A stretch of 36,614 nucleotides of DNA from Geobacteraceae bacterium (GTDB lineage Bacteria > Desulfobacterota > Desulfuromonadia > Geobacterales > Geobacteraceae). Positions 21,968-29,366 of this stretch are shown in pieces. The stretch covers positions 1 through 36,614 of the forward strand of contig JAQUHN010000017.1 in NCBI GenBank assembly GCA_028683555.1. The letters run 5' to 3'. Position numbers and translations under genes: made by a program. How positions within the stretch are numbered: the first letter of the stretch is position 1; each line of letters starts with the position of its first letter. The notes below the pieces were generated by a model, which saw only the letters and a program-made list of their open reading frames with translations, was not told the origin of the DNA and searched no databases.

Positions 21968-22280
21968 CTGCATTTTGTGAACAGGTTACAAGACCCGCCT
22001 TACCCCTATCCTTTATATTCCCACGTGTTGATTCCATTTTCACCTCCAGGCGGGCCGGACCCGGTCAACCGGCCTGCCACCTTTTATCAATCGAATACCA
22101 AGGGAGTCCACGACCCCAGCCTCCACGCCTTCGCTGAAGCTATGGCGCGCAAGCGTGATCCTGGGCAGACTCCGTAATGAAGGGGGCGGTATAGCCGCCC
22201 CCGCCTTTAGATAAAACCACGGGAAGGGGGAGGTCGGAGCGTACGGCCGCCTCCCCCGCGAGAAATTAACAGGAGTGCCC
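21968..22280. other. control region between early/middle and late genes
   Basis: This 313-base gap has no supported gene. A plus-strand frame at 21977-22177 is Pro-rich and covers a degenerate palindromic repeat (22126-22148), so it looks accidental. A strong hairpin, GGGGGCGG (22182-22189) and CCGCCCCC (22195-22202), lies near the end. A Mor-activated promoter for the lysis and head genes is expected here, but no clear activator dyad and -10 were found. Confidence 0.45.
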
Positions 22281-22751
22281 ATGTCTCACCTTATTACCGA
22301 GCATTTTACCCTGGAGGAGTTGACCCGATCCGCCACCGCCTTGCGGCTGGGCCTTGACAATACGCTCCCGGCACAGTTTTACCGCAATGTCGAACTGGTC
22401 GCCGAGACTCTGGAACGTATTCGCACATTCTTTGGTAATCGCCCGATCCGCGTTACGTCATGCTTTCGCTCTAAGTCCGTCAACACTGCTGTTGGTGGGT
22501 CGCTGACTTCGGCGCACTTGGTAGCAATGGCCGCAGATTTCGAAGTAATCGGCGTCTCGAATATCGACGTGTGCCGAGCGATACCACTGATCATCCCCGA
22601 ATATGATCAGTGCATTTACGAGTTTGGCCCGACTGGCTGGATTCATCTAGGGCTAGCACACTCGTCACCACGGCACCAGCCACTCACAGCCGTGAAAGTC
22701 CATAACAAAACCGTTTATAAACCAGGGATCGTGGATCTCTGGAAGATGTAA
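22281..22751 (+). CDS. peptidase M15-type endolysin
   Basis: A 156-aa phage lysin of the M15 (zinc D-Ala-D-Ala carboxypeptidase/L,D-endopeptidase) fold, which cleaves peptidoglycan cross-link peptides. Zinc ligands fit the family pattern: H79 in SAHLVAMAADFEV with D86, and H122 in GWIHLGL. The opening HFTLEELTRS is typical for this lysin subset. No signal peptide is visible, so release would need a holin. AGGAG precedes the ATG. Mu itself uses a lysozyme at this place, so the lysin type differs. Confidence 0.87.
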   Translation: MSHLITEHFTLEELTRSATALRLGLDNTLPAQFYRNVELVAETLERIRTFFGNRPIRVTSCFRSKSVNTAVGGSLTSAHLVAMAADFEVIGVSNIDVCRAIPLIIPEYDQCIYEFGPTGWIHLGLAHSSPRHQPLTAVKVHNKTVYKPGIVDLWKM

Positions 22752-22762
22752 GGGGGTCCGCA

Positions 22763-23113
22763 ATGAAAAACTGGCTGCTCAACAAAGTCCTGGGCTGGAT
22801 CGGCAAGAAGCTGGACGGATATAAAACGAAGATCGGCGGAGTCGGCCTGATCCTGATCGGAGCCGCCGGCATGATCGGCCGGGTATTTCCTGACCAGGGG
22901 CTGCCGGAGATGGACGTTGATTCCGCTGTTGCTTCGATTGCCGCCGGGGTTGCTGCCCTGGGGCTCGGGCATAAAGCAGAAAAAACCAGGGCGGCAATTG
23001 CGAAAACAATTCCGCCTGAGGTTGTGATCGAAAATTCCATTGCGAAAGCTCAGCCGATGGAAGCTCAACCGGTTCGCAAATGGGACGGCAAAGCCCCTGG
23101 CCAGTTTCCGTAA
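22763..23113 (+). CDS. holin-like membrane protein (probable)
   Basis: A 116-aa protein with two hydrophobic helices (residues about 25-43, GGVGLILIGAAGMIGRVF, and 55-72, AVASIAAGVAALGLGHK). The rest is a basic/proline-rich cytoplasmic tail. Length, helix count and position right after the lysin fit a holin or antiholin, but no signature assigns a class. The ATG follows AGGGGG. Confidence 0.6.
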   Translation: MKNWLLNKVLGWIGKKLDGYKTKIGGVGLILIGAAGMIGRVFPDQGLPEMDVDSAVASIAAGVAALGLGHKAEKTRAAIAKTIPPEVVIENSIAKAQPMEAQPVRKWDGKAPGQFP

Positions 23114-23201
23114 GCCGTGAGGATCTTTTTTCGAAAAACGTTTCGCTGGGACTGGGACCAGTGGCTTTGCCGCTTGTTCCGTAAACGAAAGGAGTCAAAG
23201 A

Positions 23202-23483
23202 ATGTGGGAAAAAGTTAAGTTCTTGGCGTCGAACATGTGGTCGTTTCTCCGCCCCCTGATCCGGCAGTTCCTGACTGCGGTCGGTCCGGTTTTGGCGGCT
23301 GCGGCGACGGCAGCGGTGGAAGCTGCGGCCCAGAAGGCAATCAGTTCAACCGAGAAACGAGAAGGTGCTTATGCCGAGATAGTCCTGGCGCTGGAGAAAC
23401 AGGGACTCGAGCTGGGCAAAGATTTCACCGCCAGGATGGTGAATGCGGCAATCGAGGCGGCCGTGGCCGGCCTGGCCGACTGA
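23202..23483 (+). CDS. small phage membrane/amphipathic helix protein, possible holin partner
   Basis: A 93-aa protein with one Ala-rich hydrophobic helix (residues about 20-46, RQFLTAVGPVLAAAATAAVEAAAQ) and a longer amphipathic helical C-terminal half (AYAEIVLALEKQGLELGKDF). AGGAG lies upstream of the ATG. Its position in the lysis block suggests a second holin, spanin-like or antiholin role; no homology is shown. Confidence 0.5.
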   Translation: MWEKVKFLASNMWSFLRPLIRQFLTAVGPVLAAAATAAVEAAAQKAISSTEKREGAYAEIVLALEKQGLELGKDFTARMVNAAIEAAVAGLAD

Positions 23484-23487
23484 TCAC

Positions 23488-23733
23488 ATGTGCGATAAAG
23501 CCCTAAGGGACGCTGAAACGCGCGAACTGGCGCGCGCCGAGAGCCATCACCGGGACGGAAAAATGAAGATGGAGCCGTCGGAAAGCTACAACCAGATCCG
23601 CTGCCTGTATTGCGGGTATGCTCCCGGATTAGTCGGTGGCAGGCTCAATATCTATTTGATTGATGGCGAGGCGGCGTTTGTCTGCCGAAGCTGTGAGACG
23701 ATGCTCAATCAACAAAAACCCGAGGAGCCCTGA
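23488..23733 (+). CDS. small zinc-finger protein
   Basis: An 81-aa protein with CLYCGY (residues about 39-44) and CRSC (about 61-64), a two-pair zinc ribbon of the DksA/TraR-like size class. The N-terminal half is a charged helix (LRDAETRELARAESHHRDG). The ribosome site is weak (ATG at 23488), but the stop shares its last base with the ATG of the next gene. The function is unknown. Confidence 0.6.
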   Translation: MCDKALRDAETRELARAESHHRDGKMKMEPSESYNQIRCLYCGYAPGLVGGRLNIYLIDGEAAFVCRSCETMLNQQKPEEP

Positions 23734-24095
23734 TGGAAACCATTTCTCTGCCGTTTGCCACGTTGATCATTCAGGTGCTCGGGCTGCCCGGGCTGATCTT
23801 CATCATCTGGCATTTCGACAACAAGCGGTTCGACAAACAACGCGAGGAGTACAAGGAACACGTCAGCGCGATCCTTACGCAGTACAAGGATGACGTGTCG
23901 GAAATCAAGCGCATGTATGAGAACAATGCCGCCCTGGTGAAGAACTACGAGTACGGCGTCAAGCAGTGGGAGAAGCTGGACAGCGAGCTGGCCGGCATCA
24001 TCACCCTGAACACACAGATCCTTACAAGGCTGGTGGAAAAAGTGGAGAACAATCAATTTTGTCCGCAGGTGCGGGCAGCGGGGCCAAGGCCATGA
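23733..24095 (+). CDS. membrane-anchored coiled-coil phage protein
   Basis: A 120-aa protein with one N-terminal transmembrane helix (residues about 8-26, FATLIIQVLGLPGLIFIIW). A long coiled coil follows (residues about 30-110: DKQREEYKEHVSAILTQYKDDV). The layout resembles i-spanin or anchored phage lysis accessory proteins. No lipoprotein partner (o-spanin) is evident nearby, so a spanin role is only a possibility. Confidence 0.55.
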   Translation: METISLPFATLIIQVLGLPGLIFIIWHFDNKRFDKQREEYKEHVSAILTQYKDDVSEIKRMYENNAALVKNYEYGVKQWEKLDSELAGIITLNTQILTRLVEKVENNQFCPQVRAAGPRP

Positions 24096-24343
24096 CAATA
24101 AATCTGGAACGGGCCGCCATGCGCGGAAAACTTGCAGGGCTGCAGGATGGCGCCAAGCGGCTCAGACTGAAAATCGAATCATCCGCCACGGCTATACGCC
24201 AGGGCCTGAACACCGCGCTGACGCCGGTTGACGACCTGGAAGTGCCGCAGATCGCCGAGCAGATGGATAACCTGGTCATGGCCTGGGCCGAGTTACAGAA
24301 GATCAGCTCCGATATCGCTCGGCTGGAGAAGGAGCTGCGCTGA
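24092..24343 (+). CDS. small coiled-coil phage protein
   Basis: An 83-aa helical protein (ATG 24092 overlaps the previous stop). It has hydrophobic heptads at RGKLAGLQDGAKRLRLKIESSATAI and IAEQMDNLVMAWAELQKISSDIARLEKEL. The latter pattern fits a gp26-type small Mu protein that precedes the terminase in Mu-like genomes, by position only. Its stop shares its last base with the ATG of the small-terminase gene. Confidence 0.6.
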   Translation: MTINLERAAMRGKLAGLQDGAKRLRLKIESSATAIRQGLNTALTPVDDLEVPQIAEQMDNLVMAWAELQKISSDIARLEKELR

Positions 24344-24831
24344 TGGCGGTCAAGGGTGATAGGGCGCGGTTAGAGCCGGTAGCACGTCAAATGTATGTTG
24401 ACGGGCAGAGCCTCACCGCAATCGAGGACACCCTGGGTGTCTCCCGGCAAACCTTGGCGGAATGGAAGGGGCGCACGCGGCGCTACGGGGACGAATCCGA
24501 CGAATGGGACAAGGCTCGCTCGGCCAAGGAAGGTTACGAGGCTCAGCTTCTCATGGTCCGCGACGAGATCATGTTGCAGATCACAGCTGCGCCTCTCCAG
24601 GCGAACAGCTACCTGGACGCTCTATCGAAGGTCGAGGCCATACTTGACCGTCGATCAAAGTCGGCACGCGAAGCAGCAGATGCAATCGCCCGGCAGAAGG
24701 GCGAGATGTTCCTGGCGGTGGTGAAGGATCTGATTGAATACGGCCGGACGAATTCTCCGGAGTTATTTGCCGCCCTGGAGGAGAACTTCGACGACCTGGT
24801 GCAGTGGGGCCGGGAAAGGTATGCAGGCTAA
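24343..24831 (+). CDS. small terminase subunit (DUF1804-like)
   Basis: A 162-aa protein with an N-terminal HTH (residues about 13-44: VARQMYVDGQSLTAIEDTLGVSRQTLAEWKGR), which fits a DNA-recognising small terminase subunit of the DUF1804/Mu gp27 type. Further helices (SYLDALSKVEAIL, VVKDLIEYGR) follow and would form the oligomer. In Mu-like phages this protein recognises the packaging site. It directly precedes the large terminase gene (its stop abuts the next ATG). Confidence 0.75.
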   Translation: MAVKGDRARLEPVARQMYVDGQSLTAIEDTLGVSRQTLAEWKGRTRRYGDESDEWDKARSAKEGYEAQLLMVRDEIMLQITAAPLQANSYLDALSKVEAILDRRSKSAREAADAIARQKGEMFLAVVKDLIEYGRTNSPELFAALEENFDDLVQWGRERYAG

Positions 24832-26526
24832 ATGGCATCTCTGAGCCAGGCGAAAAAGCGCATGTGGGACAAGGAGGTCGAGGCGATCCGCCTGCAGATC
24901 CAGGCGGCGGCCAAACCCTTCCCGGACGACAAGCGTGAGCAGAAAAAACGCAAGTCCAAGGCGGAAAAGGATATGGCCTTCTTCGGCCGGACCTATTTCC
25001 CCCACTACTTCAGTAAGCCTGCCAGCGCCTTGCATCACTATTTTGCCGAGCGCTATCCGGCGATGATCGAGCGGGCCATTACCACCGGAGAGGGAGACAA
25101 GGAAGCCGACGCCGCGCCGCGAGGCAACACGAAATCAACCTGGACTACCTTCCTGTTGCCCTCCTGGGTTGCAGCCTTTCGCAAGCGCAGATATCCGCTG
25201 ATCGTCTCTGAAACCCGTGGCCAGGCCGAAGCATTCCTTTCCTTCATCAAGTTGGAGTTGGAGACCAACGAGCGATTGAAGCAGGACTTCCCCGAATTGG
25301 TGGGCGAGGGCCCGGTCTGGCGCAGCGATCAGATCATCACCCGCAACGGCGTAAAGATCCAGGCGGCCGGAGCCGAGCAGAAATTGCGCGGTTTGCGCCA
25401 TGGCAGCTTCCGGCCGGACCTGGTCATCGGCGACGATCTGGAAAATGACGAGTCGGTAGAATCGCCTGACCAGCGCAAGAAGCTGGAGAACTGGTTTTTC
25501 AAGGCCCTGATGAAGATCGGCCAGCCGGACACTGTGTATATCGTGGTCGGCACCATCCTGCATCACGAGAGCCTGCTGCAGAAGCTGCTCGACAAGCCAG
25601 GCTGGAAGGGCCGCAAGTTCAAGGCGGTTCTCCGCTGGAGCAAATCGAAACGCTGGGAGGAGTGGGAGCGGATCTTCGCCGACATCTCGATCGGCAAGGA
25701 CCTGGCCGAGGCGGCAGCGGACAATTACTTCGCTGCTCACCAGACGGAAATGCTCGCCGGTACCGAGGTGCTCTGGCCGGAGATGGAGCCGTACTACTAC
25801 CTGATGAAAATGCGGGTATCGGACGGCCCGGCGTACTTCGACAGCGAAAAGCAGAACGAACCGCTCAACCCCGAGGACCAGGTGTTCCTGGAGGAGTGGT
25901 TCCAGGATTGGGAAGAGGGAGACGTGGATCTCTCCGGAGTGCCGCATGCCGGAGCCTGTGATCCGTCGCTCGGCAAGAAGAACAAGCGGAATGACCCGTC
26001 GGCAATCCTGGGCGGACGGATGAAAGACCGGATCCTTTATCTGGACATTGCCGACATCGAGAAGCGCCAGCCGGACCGCATTATGGAGGATATCCTCGTC
26101 TATCACGAGCGAGATCCGTTCGACAAGTTCCGCATGGAGACGGTGCAGTTCCAGGAATTCTTCAGCCGCACCCTCGAGACGGTTTCCCACGATCGGGGAC
26201 TGACGCTCAATATCGATGAGTACACGCCGAACGCGGACAAGGATCTGCGCATCATCCGGCTGCAGCCGTGGATAAAGAACGGCTGGATCAGGTTCAAGGA
26301 AGAACACCGGGAGCTGAAGCGGCAGCTGATCTACTACCGGCCCAAGGGCCGCGGCGGCCATGATGACGGCCCGGATTGCCTGGAAGAGTTGCTGGGGTTG
26401 TGCGAGGGGGCGTTGATTGCGGCCGCCTGCGCGCCGGTTGAGATTGCGACGGACAACTACCATGCCGAACGCAAGAGCAGTCTACTTGGAATGATGAAAC
26501 GCAGATTCGGGAGGAGAGCGGCTTGA
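24832..26526 (+). CDS. terminase large subunit (TerL)
   Basis: A 564-aa DNA-packaging motor. The N-terminal ATPase half has a Walker A-like PRGNTKST (residues 96-103) and Walker B DLVIGDDLEND (196-206). The C-terminal nuclease half has an acidic GACDPSLG (about 374-381) plus a GGHDDGPDCLEELL near residue 515, fitting the terminase_6C-type nuclease. It drives genome packaging into the prohead. Mu-like TerL proteins are 500-600 aa, so the length is normal. The Walker A has a Thr before the Lys, as in several phage terminases. Confidence 0.88.
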   Translation: MASLSQAKKRMWDKEVEAIRLQIQAAAKPFPDDKREQKKRKSKAEKDMAFFGRTYFPHYFSKPASALHHYFAERYPAMIERAITTGEGDKEADAAPRGNTKSTWTTFLLPSWVAAFRKRRYPLIVSETRGQAEAFLSFIKLELETNERLKQDFPELVGEGPVWRSDQIITRNGVKIQAAGAEQKLRGLRHGSFRPDLVIGDDLENDESVESPDQRKKLENWFFKALMKIGQPDTVYIVVGTILHHESLLQKLLDKPGWKGRKFKAVLRWSKSKRWEEWERIFADISIGKDLAEAAADNYFAAHQTEMLAGTEVLWPEMEPYYYLMKMRVSDGPAYFDSEKQNEPLNPEDQVFLEEWFQDWEEGDVDLSGVPHAGACDPSLGKKNKRNDPSAILGGRMKDRILYLDIADIEKRQPDRIMEDILVYHERDPFDKFRMETVQFQEFFSRTLETVSHDRGLTLNIDEYTPNADKDLRIIRLQPWIKNGWIRFKEEHRELKRQLIYYRPKGRGGHDDGPDCLEELLGLCEGALIAAACAPVEIATDNYHAERKSSLLGMMKRRFGRRAA

Positions 26527-27977
26527 ACATCAAAGACGCCTTGATCAATGCCATCCTCGGCGGGGTGGTAAAAAAGCGGGTAGACGAACGACTGAGCGCA
26601 GCGGTTGATGAGCGGATGCTTTCCGACTTGCCCAAGGCCGTGGCCGAACGTCTGCAGGCGGCGTCCGTATCGCTCGACAAAGATTACGGGTGGCGGTTAT
26701 TGAGCGGGCAAAACACCCGCCAATTGCTCCTGGCTCCGTACGATACCCAGGTCTTGACCGCGTACTGGCTATACAAGACCAACCCCCTGGCGGCGTTCAT
26801 TATCGATACCCCGGCTGCGTTCATCTCGGTTGACGAGAACCCCTTCACCTGTGCCCACGAGATTATCCAGGAGCTGCTGCAGGCGTTCTGGGACAGGAAC
26901 CGCCTGGAGCTGCGCTGGCGTGACTACATGCAGGAACTGGGTGTGTTCGCCAATATTGTGCTGACCGCCAATGTGGCTGAACAGACAGGAAGGGTCAAAC
27001 TCGGTTACATCGACCCTGGCCTTATAGAGACCACTATTCCGGATCCTGAAGACGTGCAGACGAAGATCGGCGTCATCATCCGGGCCAGCGAGCTGTATGA
27101 CACCAGGCGGACCCTGAAGGTCATCCTGGACAGCGACACCGAACAGGACCTGTCCGACGAAGCCAAGAGGTTGCGGGATCAGATGTCCGACGGGCAATGC
27201 TTTCTGATCCAGTTGAACTGCATGAGCTCCGAACTGCTGGGCACGTCCGAGCTATTCAACGTGGCTGACCACCTGGAGAATTATGAGCAGATGATGATGG
27301 ACAGCGGCGAGAAGTACGCCCAGTACAACGCGTTTTACTACGACATCACGGTCGAAGGCGTGGACGCGAAGCAGCTGCAGGACGAACGGGACAAATACAC
27401 TCCACCGCGCACCGGCGGGGCCTTCATTCACAACGAAAAGGTAAAAAGCGAGGCGATTGCACCCGATCTGAAGGCCGCTGACGCAGATACCGCCTGTCGC
27501 ACCCAGCGCCGACATATCATGGGTGCCAAGGGGATGCCCAACCACTGGTACGCAGATCCCGAAGGAAGTAACCGGGCCACCGCCGGCGAGATGGACCGTC
27601 CCACTATCACGCGGTTGGAGAGACGACAAAAACAGGCTGCCGCGGCTCTCCGGACCATGGCTGATTTCGTGGTTTCCTCCGCCATTGATGCCGGTTACAT
27701 CAACGTCCCCGAGGATGAGGCATACAAATACGAGATGTCCACCCCCCCGCTTACCGACAAGGATATCGCCAAGCTCTCTTCGGCACTGCAACAGATTACG
27801 AGTGCGCTTAGCGTTGCCCAGGCGAATGGCTGGATTGATCAGGCCACCGCCCGGAAAATGTTTGCTTATGCATGCGATTTTGTCGGGTACAGATACGACC
27901 CGGAAAACATCCTGGAGGAAGACCCGGCGACCCAGGACTATGACAAGAAACCGGGGCCGACGATCCCGAAAGAGTGA
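26523..27977 (+). CDS. portal protein
   Basis: A 484-aa portal (head-tail connector) protein of the Mu-like type, through which DNA enters and leaves the capsid. Recognisable features are YGWRLLSGQNTRQLLLAPYDTQVLTAYWLYKTNPLAAFII at residues about 56-95, the middle strand-rich region, and the clip/stem helices ALRTMADFVVSSAIDAGY and SALQQITSALSVAQANG. A TTG start at 26523 overlaps the terminase stop and follows GGAGGAGAG. Confidence 0.85.
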   Translation: MNIKDALINAILGGVVKKRVDERLSAAVDERMLSDLPKAVAERLQAASVSLDKDYGWRLLSGQNTRQLLLAPYDTQVLTAYWLYKTNPLAAFIIDTPAAFISVDENPFTCAHEIIQELLQAFWDRNRLELRWRDYMQELGVFANIVLTANVAEQTGRVKLGYIDPGLIETTIPDPEDVQTKIGVIIRASELYDTRRTLKVILDSDTEQDLSDEAKRLRDQMSDGQCFLIQLNCMSSELLGTSELFNVADHLENYEQMMMDSGEKYAQYNAFYYDITVEGVDAKQLQDERDKYTPPRTGGAFIHNEKVKSEAIAPDLKAADADTACRTQRRHIMGAKGMPNHWYADPEGSNRATAGEMDRPTITRLERRQKQAAAALRTMADFVVSSAIDAGYINVPEDEAYKYEMSTPPLTDKDIAKLSSALQQITSALSVAQANGWIDQATARKMFAYACDFVGYRYDPENILEEDPATQDYDKKPGPTIPKE

Positions 27978-28000
27978 AAAACGCGAAATTTGCCCTGTGA

Positions 28001-28025
28001 GGGGCCGGGGCTAAAAACCCGCCCC
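28001..28025. terminator. hairpin after the portal gene
   Basis: GGGGC-CGGG (28001-28009) and CCCG-CCCC (28018-28025) pair with one bulged base around a GCTAAAAA loop. No strong T-run follows; it may pause or process rather than terminate fully. Confidence 0.45.
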
Positions 28026-28124
28026 ATTACCCTAAAAGTTATTGACTTGAATTTATAACACCCCTACAGGCGCTGGAACGTAACTGAACGATGCCTGGAG
28101 CGGATAAAACGGGACCGATTTTTT

Positions 28125-29057
28125 ATGACGGTGAAAGTCAGCTCGAAAATCAAAGCCATCCTGAAGGAACGGGACGCGGAAATTCTCTCCGGACAGGATG
28201 CGGTGCGATCGCTCCTGGAGGAGACCCGGAAGCAGATCCTGCTCGACCTGGCCACGATCCCGGGTGACGGCTATTCGGCCCACGTCCTCCGCCAGTCCCT
28301 GGCCTCGATCAATGAGCACCTGTCCTCCTGGGAAGTTGCAACGGCCCGTGAGCTGGACGGCAGGCTTTCGGCCACCTGGGGGATGGGCGCGGAGCTGTTG
28401 CCCGTTGCCGCGGAAACCGCCGGGCTGACCCTGGGTTATATCGGCATATCCACCAGCACGCTGGAAGCGCTGAAGGAATTCACCTTCGGCAAGATCTCCG
28501 GCGTCCGTGGCGACCTGTACAACAAGATCCGCGGCGAACTGAGCCTGGGCGTGCTTGGACAACGGACACCGCAGGAGGTTACCCAGGCGCTGATCGGCGA
28601 CATCAATGACCTGCAGATTCCGAAGGGCCGATTCGGCAAGCCGGTTTTTGCCTCGGTCGCCGAGCGGGCCGAAGTGATCACCGGCACAGAGATGGGCCGG
28701 GCGTTTTCCCTGGCCACGGAAAAAAGCCTGGAAGCTGCCCGCGAAACGGTGCCCGAGCTGGGCAGCATGTGGATCCACGCCGGACATCCGAAACAGCCGC
28801 GCCAGATGCATCTCTATCTGCACGGCCAGGTCCGGGCCGGGGGCAAGGCGTTCTATGAGATCGACGGGAAAAAGGTCATGTATCCCCGCGATCCGAACGC
28901 CCCCATAAAGGAAGTGATCCGCTGCGGCTGCACCCATGTGCCGTATCATCCGCTGTTCGGGGATCTGGAAGCGTTCGCGGCTGATTTTGATACGCGGCAG
29001 GAGAAGACGGCGAAGAGACATTTAAAGGAGGATGAAAATGGCGAACGAACGGATTGA
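28125..29057 (+). CDS. MuF-like minor head protein
   Basis: A 310-aa protein of the MuF/SPP1-gp7 head-morphogenesis family. The conserved C-terminal region is clear: SVAERAEVITGTEMGRAFSLATEKS, then WIHAGHPKQPRQMH, then RCGCTHVPYHP, with the RCxC motif typical of MuF domains. The N-terminal part is helical. It would be ejected with or attached to the portal and might carry effector activity in some phages; no effector domain is visible here. The leader from 27978 to 28124 is non-coding, and the ribosome site before this ATG is weak (GGGACCG). Confidence 0.85.
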   Translation: MTVKVSSKIKAILKERDAEILSGQDAVRSLLEETRKQILLDLATIPGDGYSAHVLRQSLASINEHLSSWEVATARELDGRLSATWGMGAELLPVAAETAGLTLGYIGISTSTLEALKEFTFGKISGVRGDLYNKIRGELSLGVLGQRTPQEVTQALIGDINDLQIPKGRFGKPVFASVAERAEVITGTEMGRAFSLATEKSLEAARETVPELGSMWIHAGHPKQPRQMHLYLHGQVRAGGKAFYEIDGKKVMYPRDPNAPIKEVIRCGCTHVPYHPLFGDLEAFAADFDTRQEKTAKRHLKEDENGERTD

Positions 29058-29259
29058 TGCGAAGTATTTGAAAGGTCTAAAATTCACCACTTCGGTGAAA
29101 AAGCAGGTACCGGGAGAGGCGGTAAAACATGCTCCAGCAGAGCGCCGATTGGGGCCTGCCGATGTCCTCGACTGGCAAGACCTCGGGGACACGGTGATTA
29201 TCGTCTCCGCCGATGGCCGCAAACACACCGTGGATAAAAAGGCCGTGGAAAAGGCATGA
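29038..29259 (+). CDS. small head-related protein of unknown function
   Basis: A 73-aa protein whose ATG (29038) has a very good AAAGGAGG and overlaps the end of the MuF gene by 20 bases. It ends with a strand-rich VLDWQDLGDTVIIVSADGRKHTV and a basic helix. No family is recognised. It sits just before the capsid gene and may be a head-assembly factor. Confidence 0.65.
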   Translation: MANERIDAKYLKGLKFTTSVKKQVPGEAVKHAPAERRLGPADVLDWQDLGDTVIIVSADGRKHTVDKKAVEKA

Positions 29260-29366
29260 AAGCAAGTATGAAGTATGAGGGATGAAGGATGAAGTGAAAA
29301 TCAAAAAGCCTTTGTTTCATAATTCATAATTCAACCTTCATCCTTGCTTTAAAAGGGGGTTAAGCA
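29260..29366. repeat. GATGAAG-type repeats in the capsid gene leader
   Basis: Short near-repeats of TGAAGTATGAGGGATGAAGG form the left arm, and CATAATTCATAATTCAACCTTCATCC the right arm. They form an imperfect inverted repeat. The same kind of sequence recurs near 16450-16475. They look like intergenic repeats that could fold in mRNA. Confidence 0.4.

Noticed and set aside
21977-22177. 66-aa Pro-rich frame after mor
   Set aside because: It overlaps the degenerate palindromic repeat, has no proper ribosome site and lies in the expected promoter gap.
23117-23218. 33-aa Arg-rich GTG frame ahead of the 93-aa holin-like gene
   Set aside because: No ribosome site is visible and it overlaps the next gene's start; it is probably chance.
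25135-26463. 442-aa minus-strand frame within the terminase gene
   Set aside because: Antisense shadow of a GC-rich gene; it has no ribosome site and no domain features. The same applies to 28053-29021, 30630-31592 and 14186-15238.
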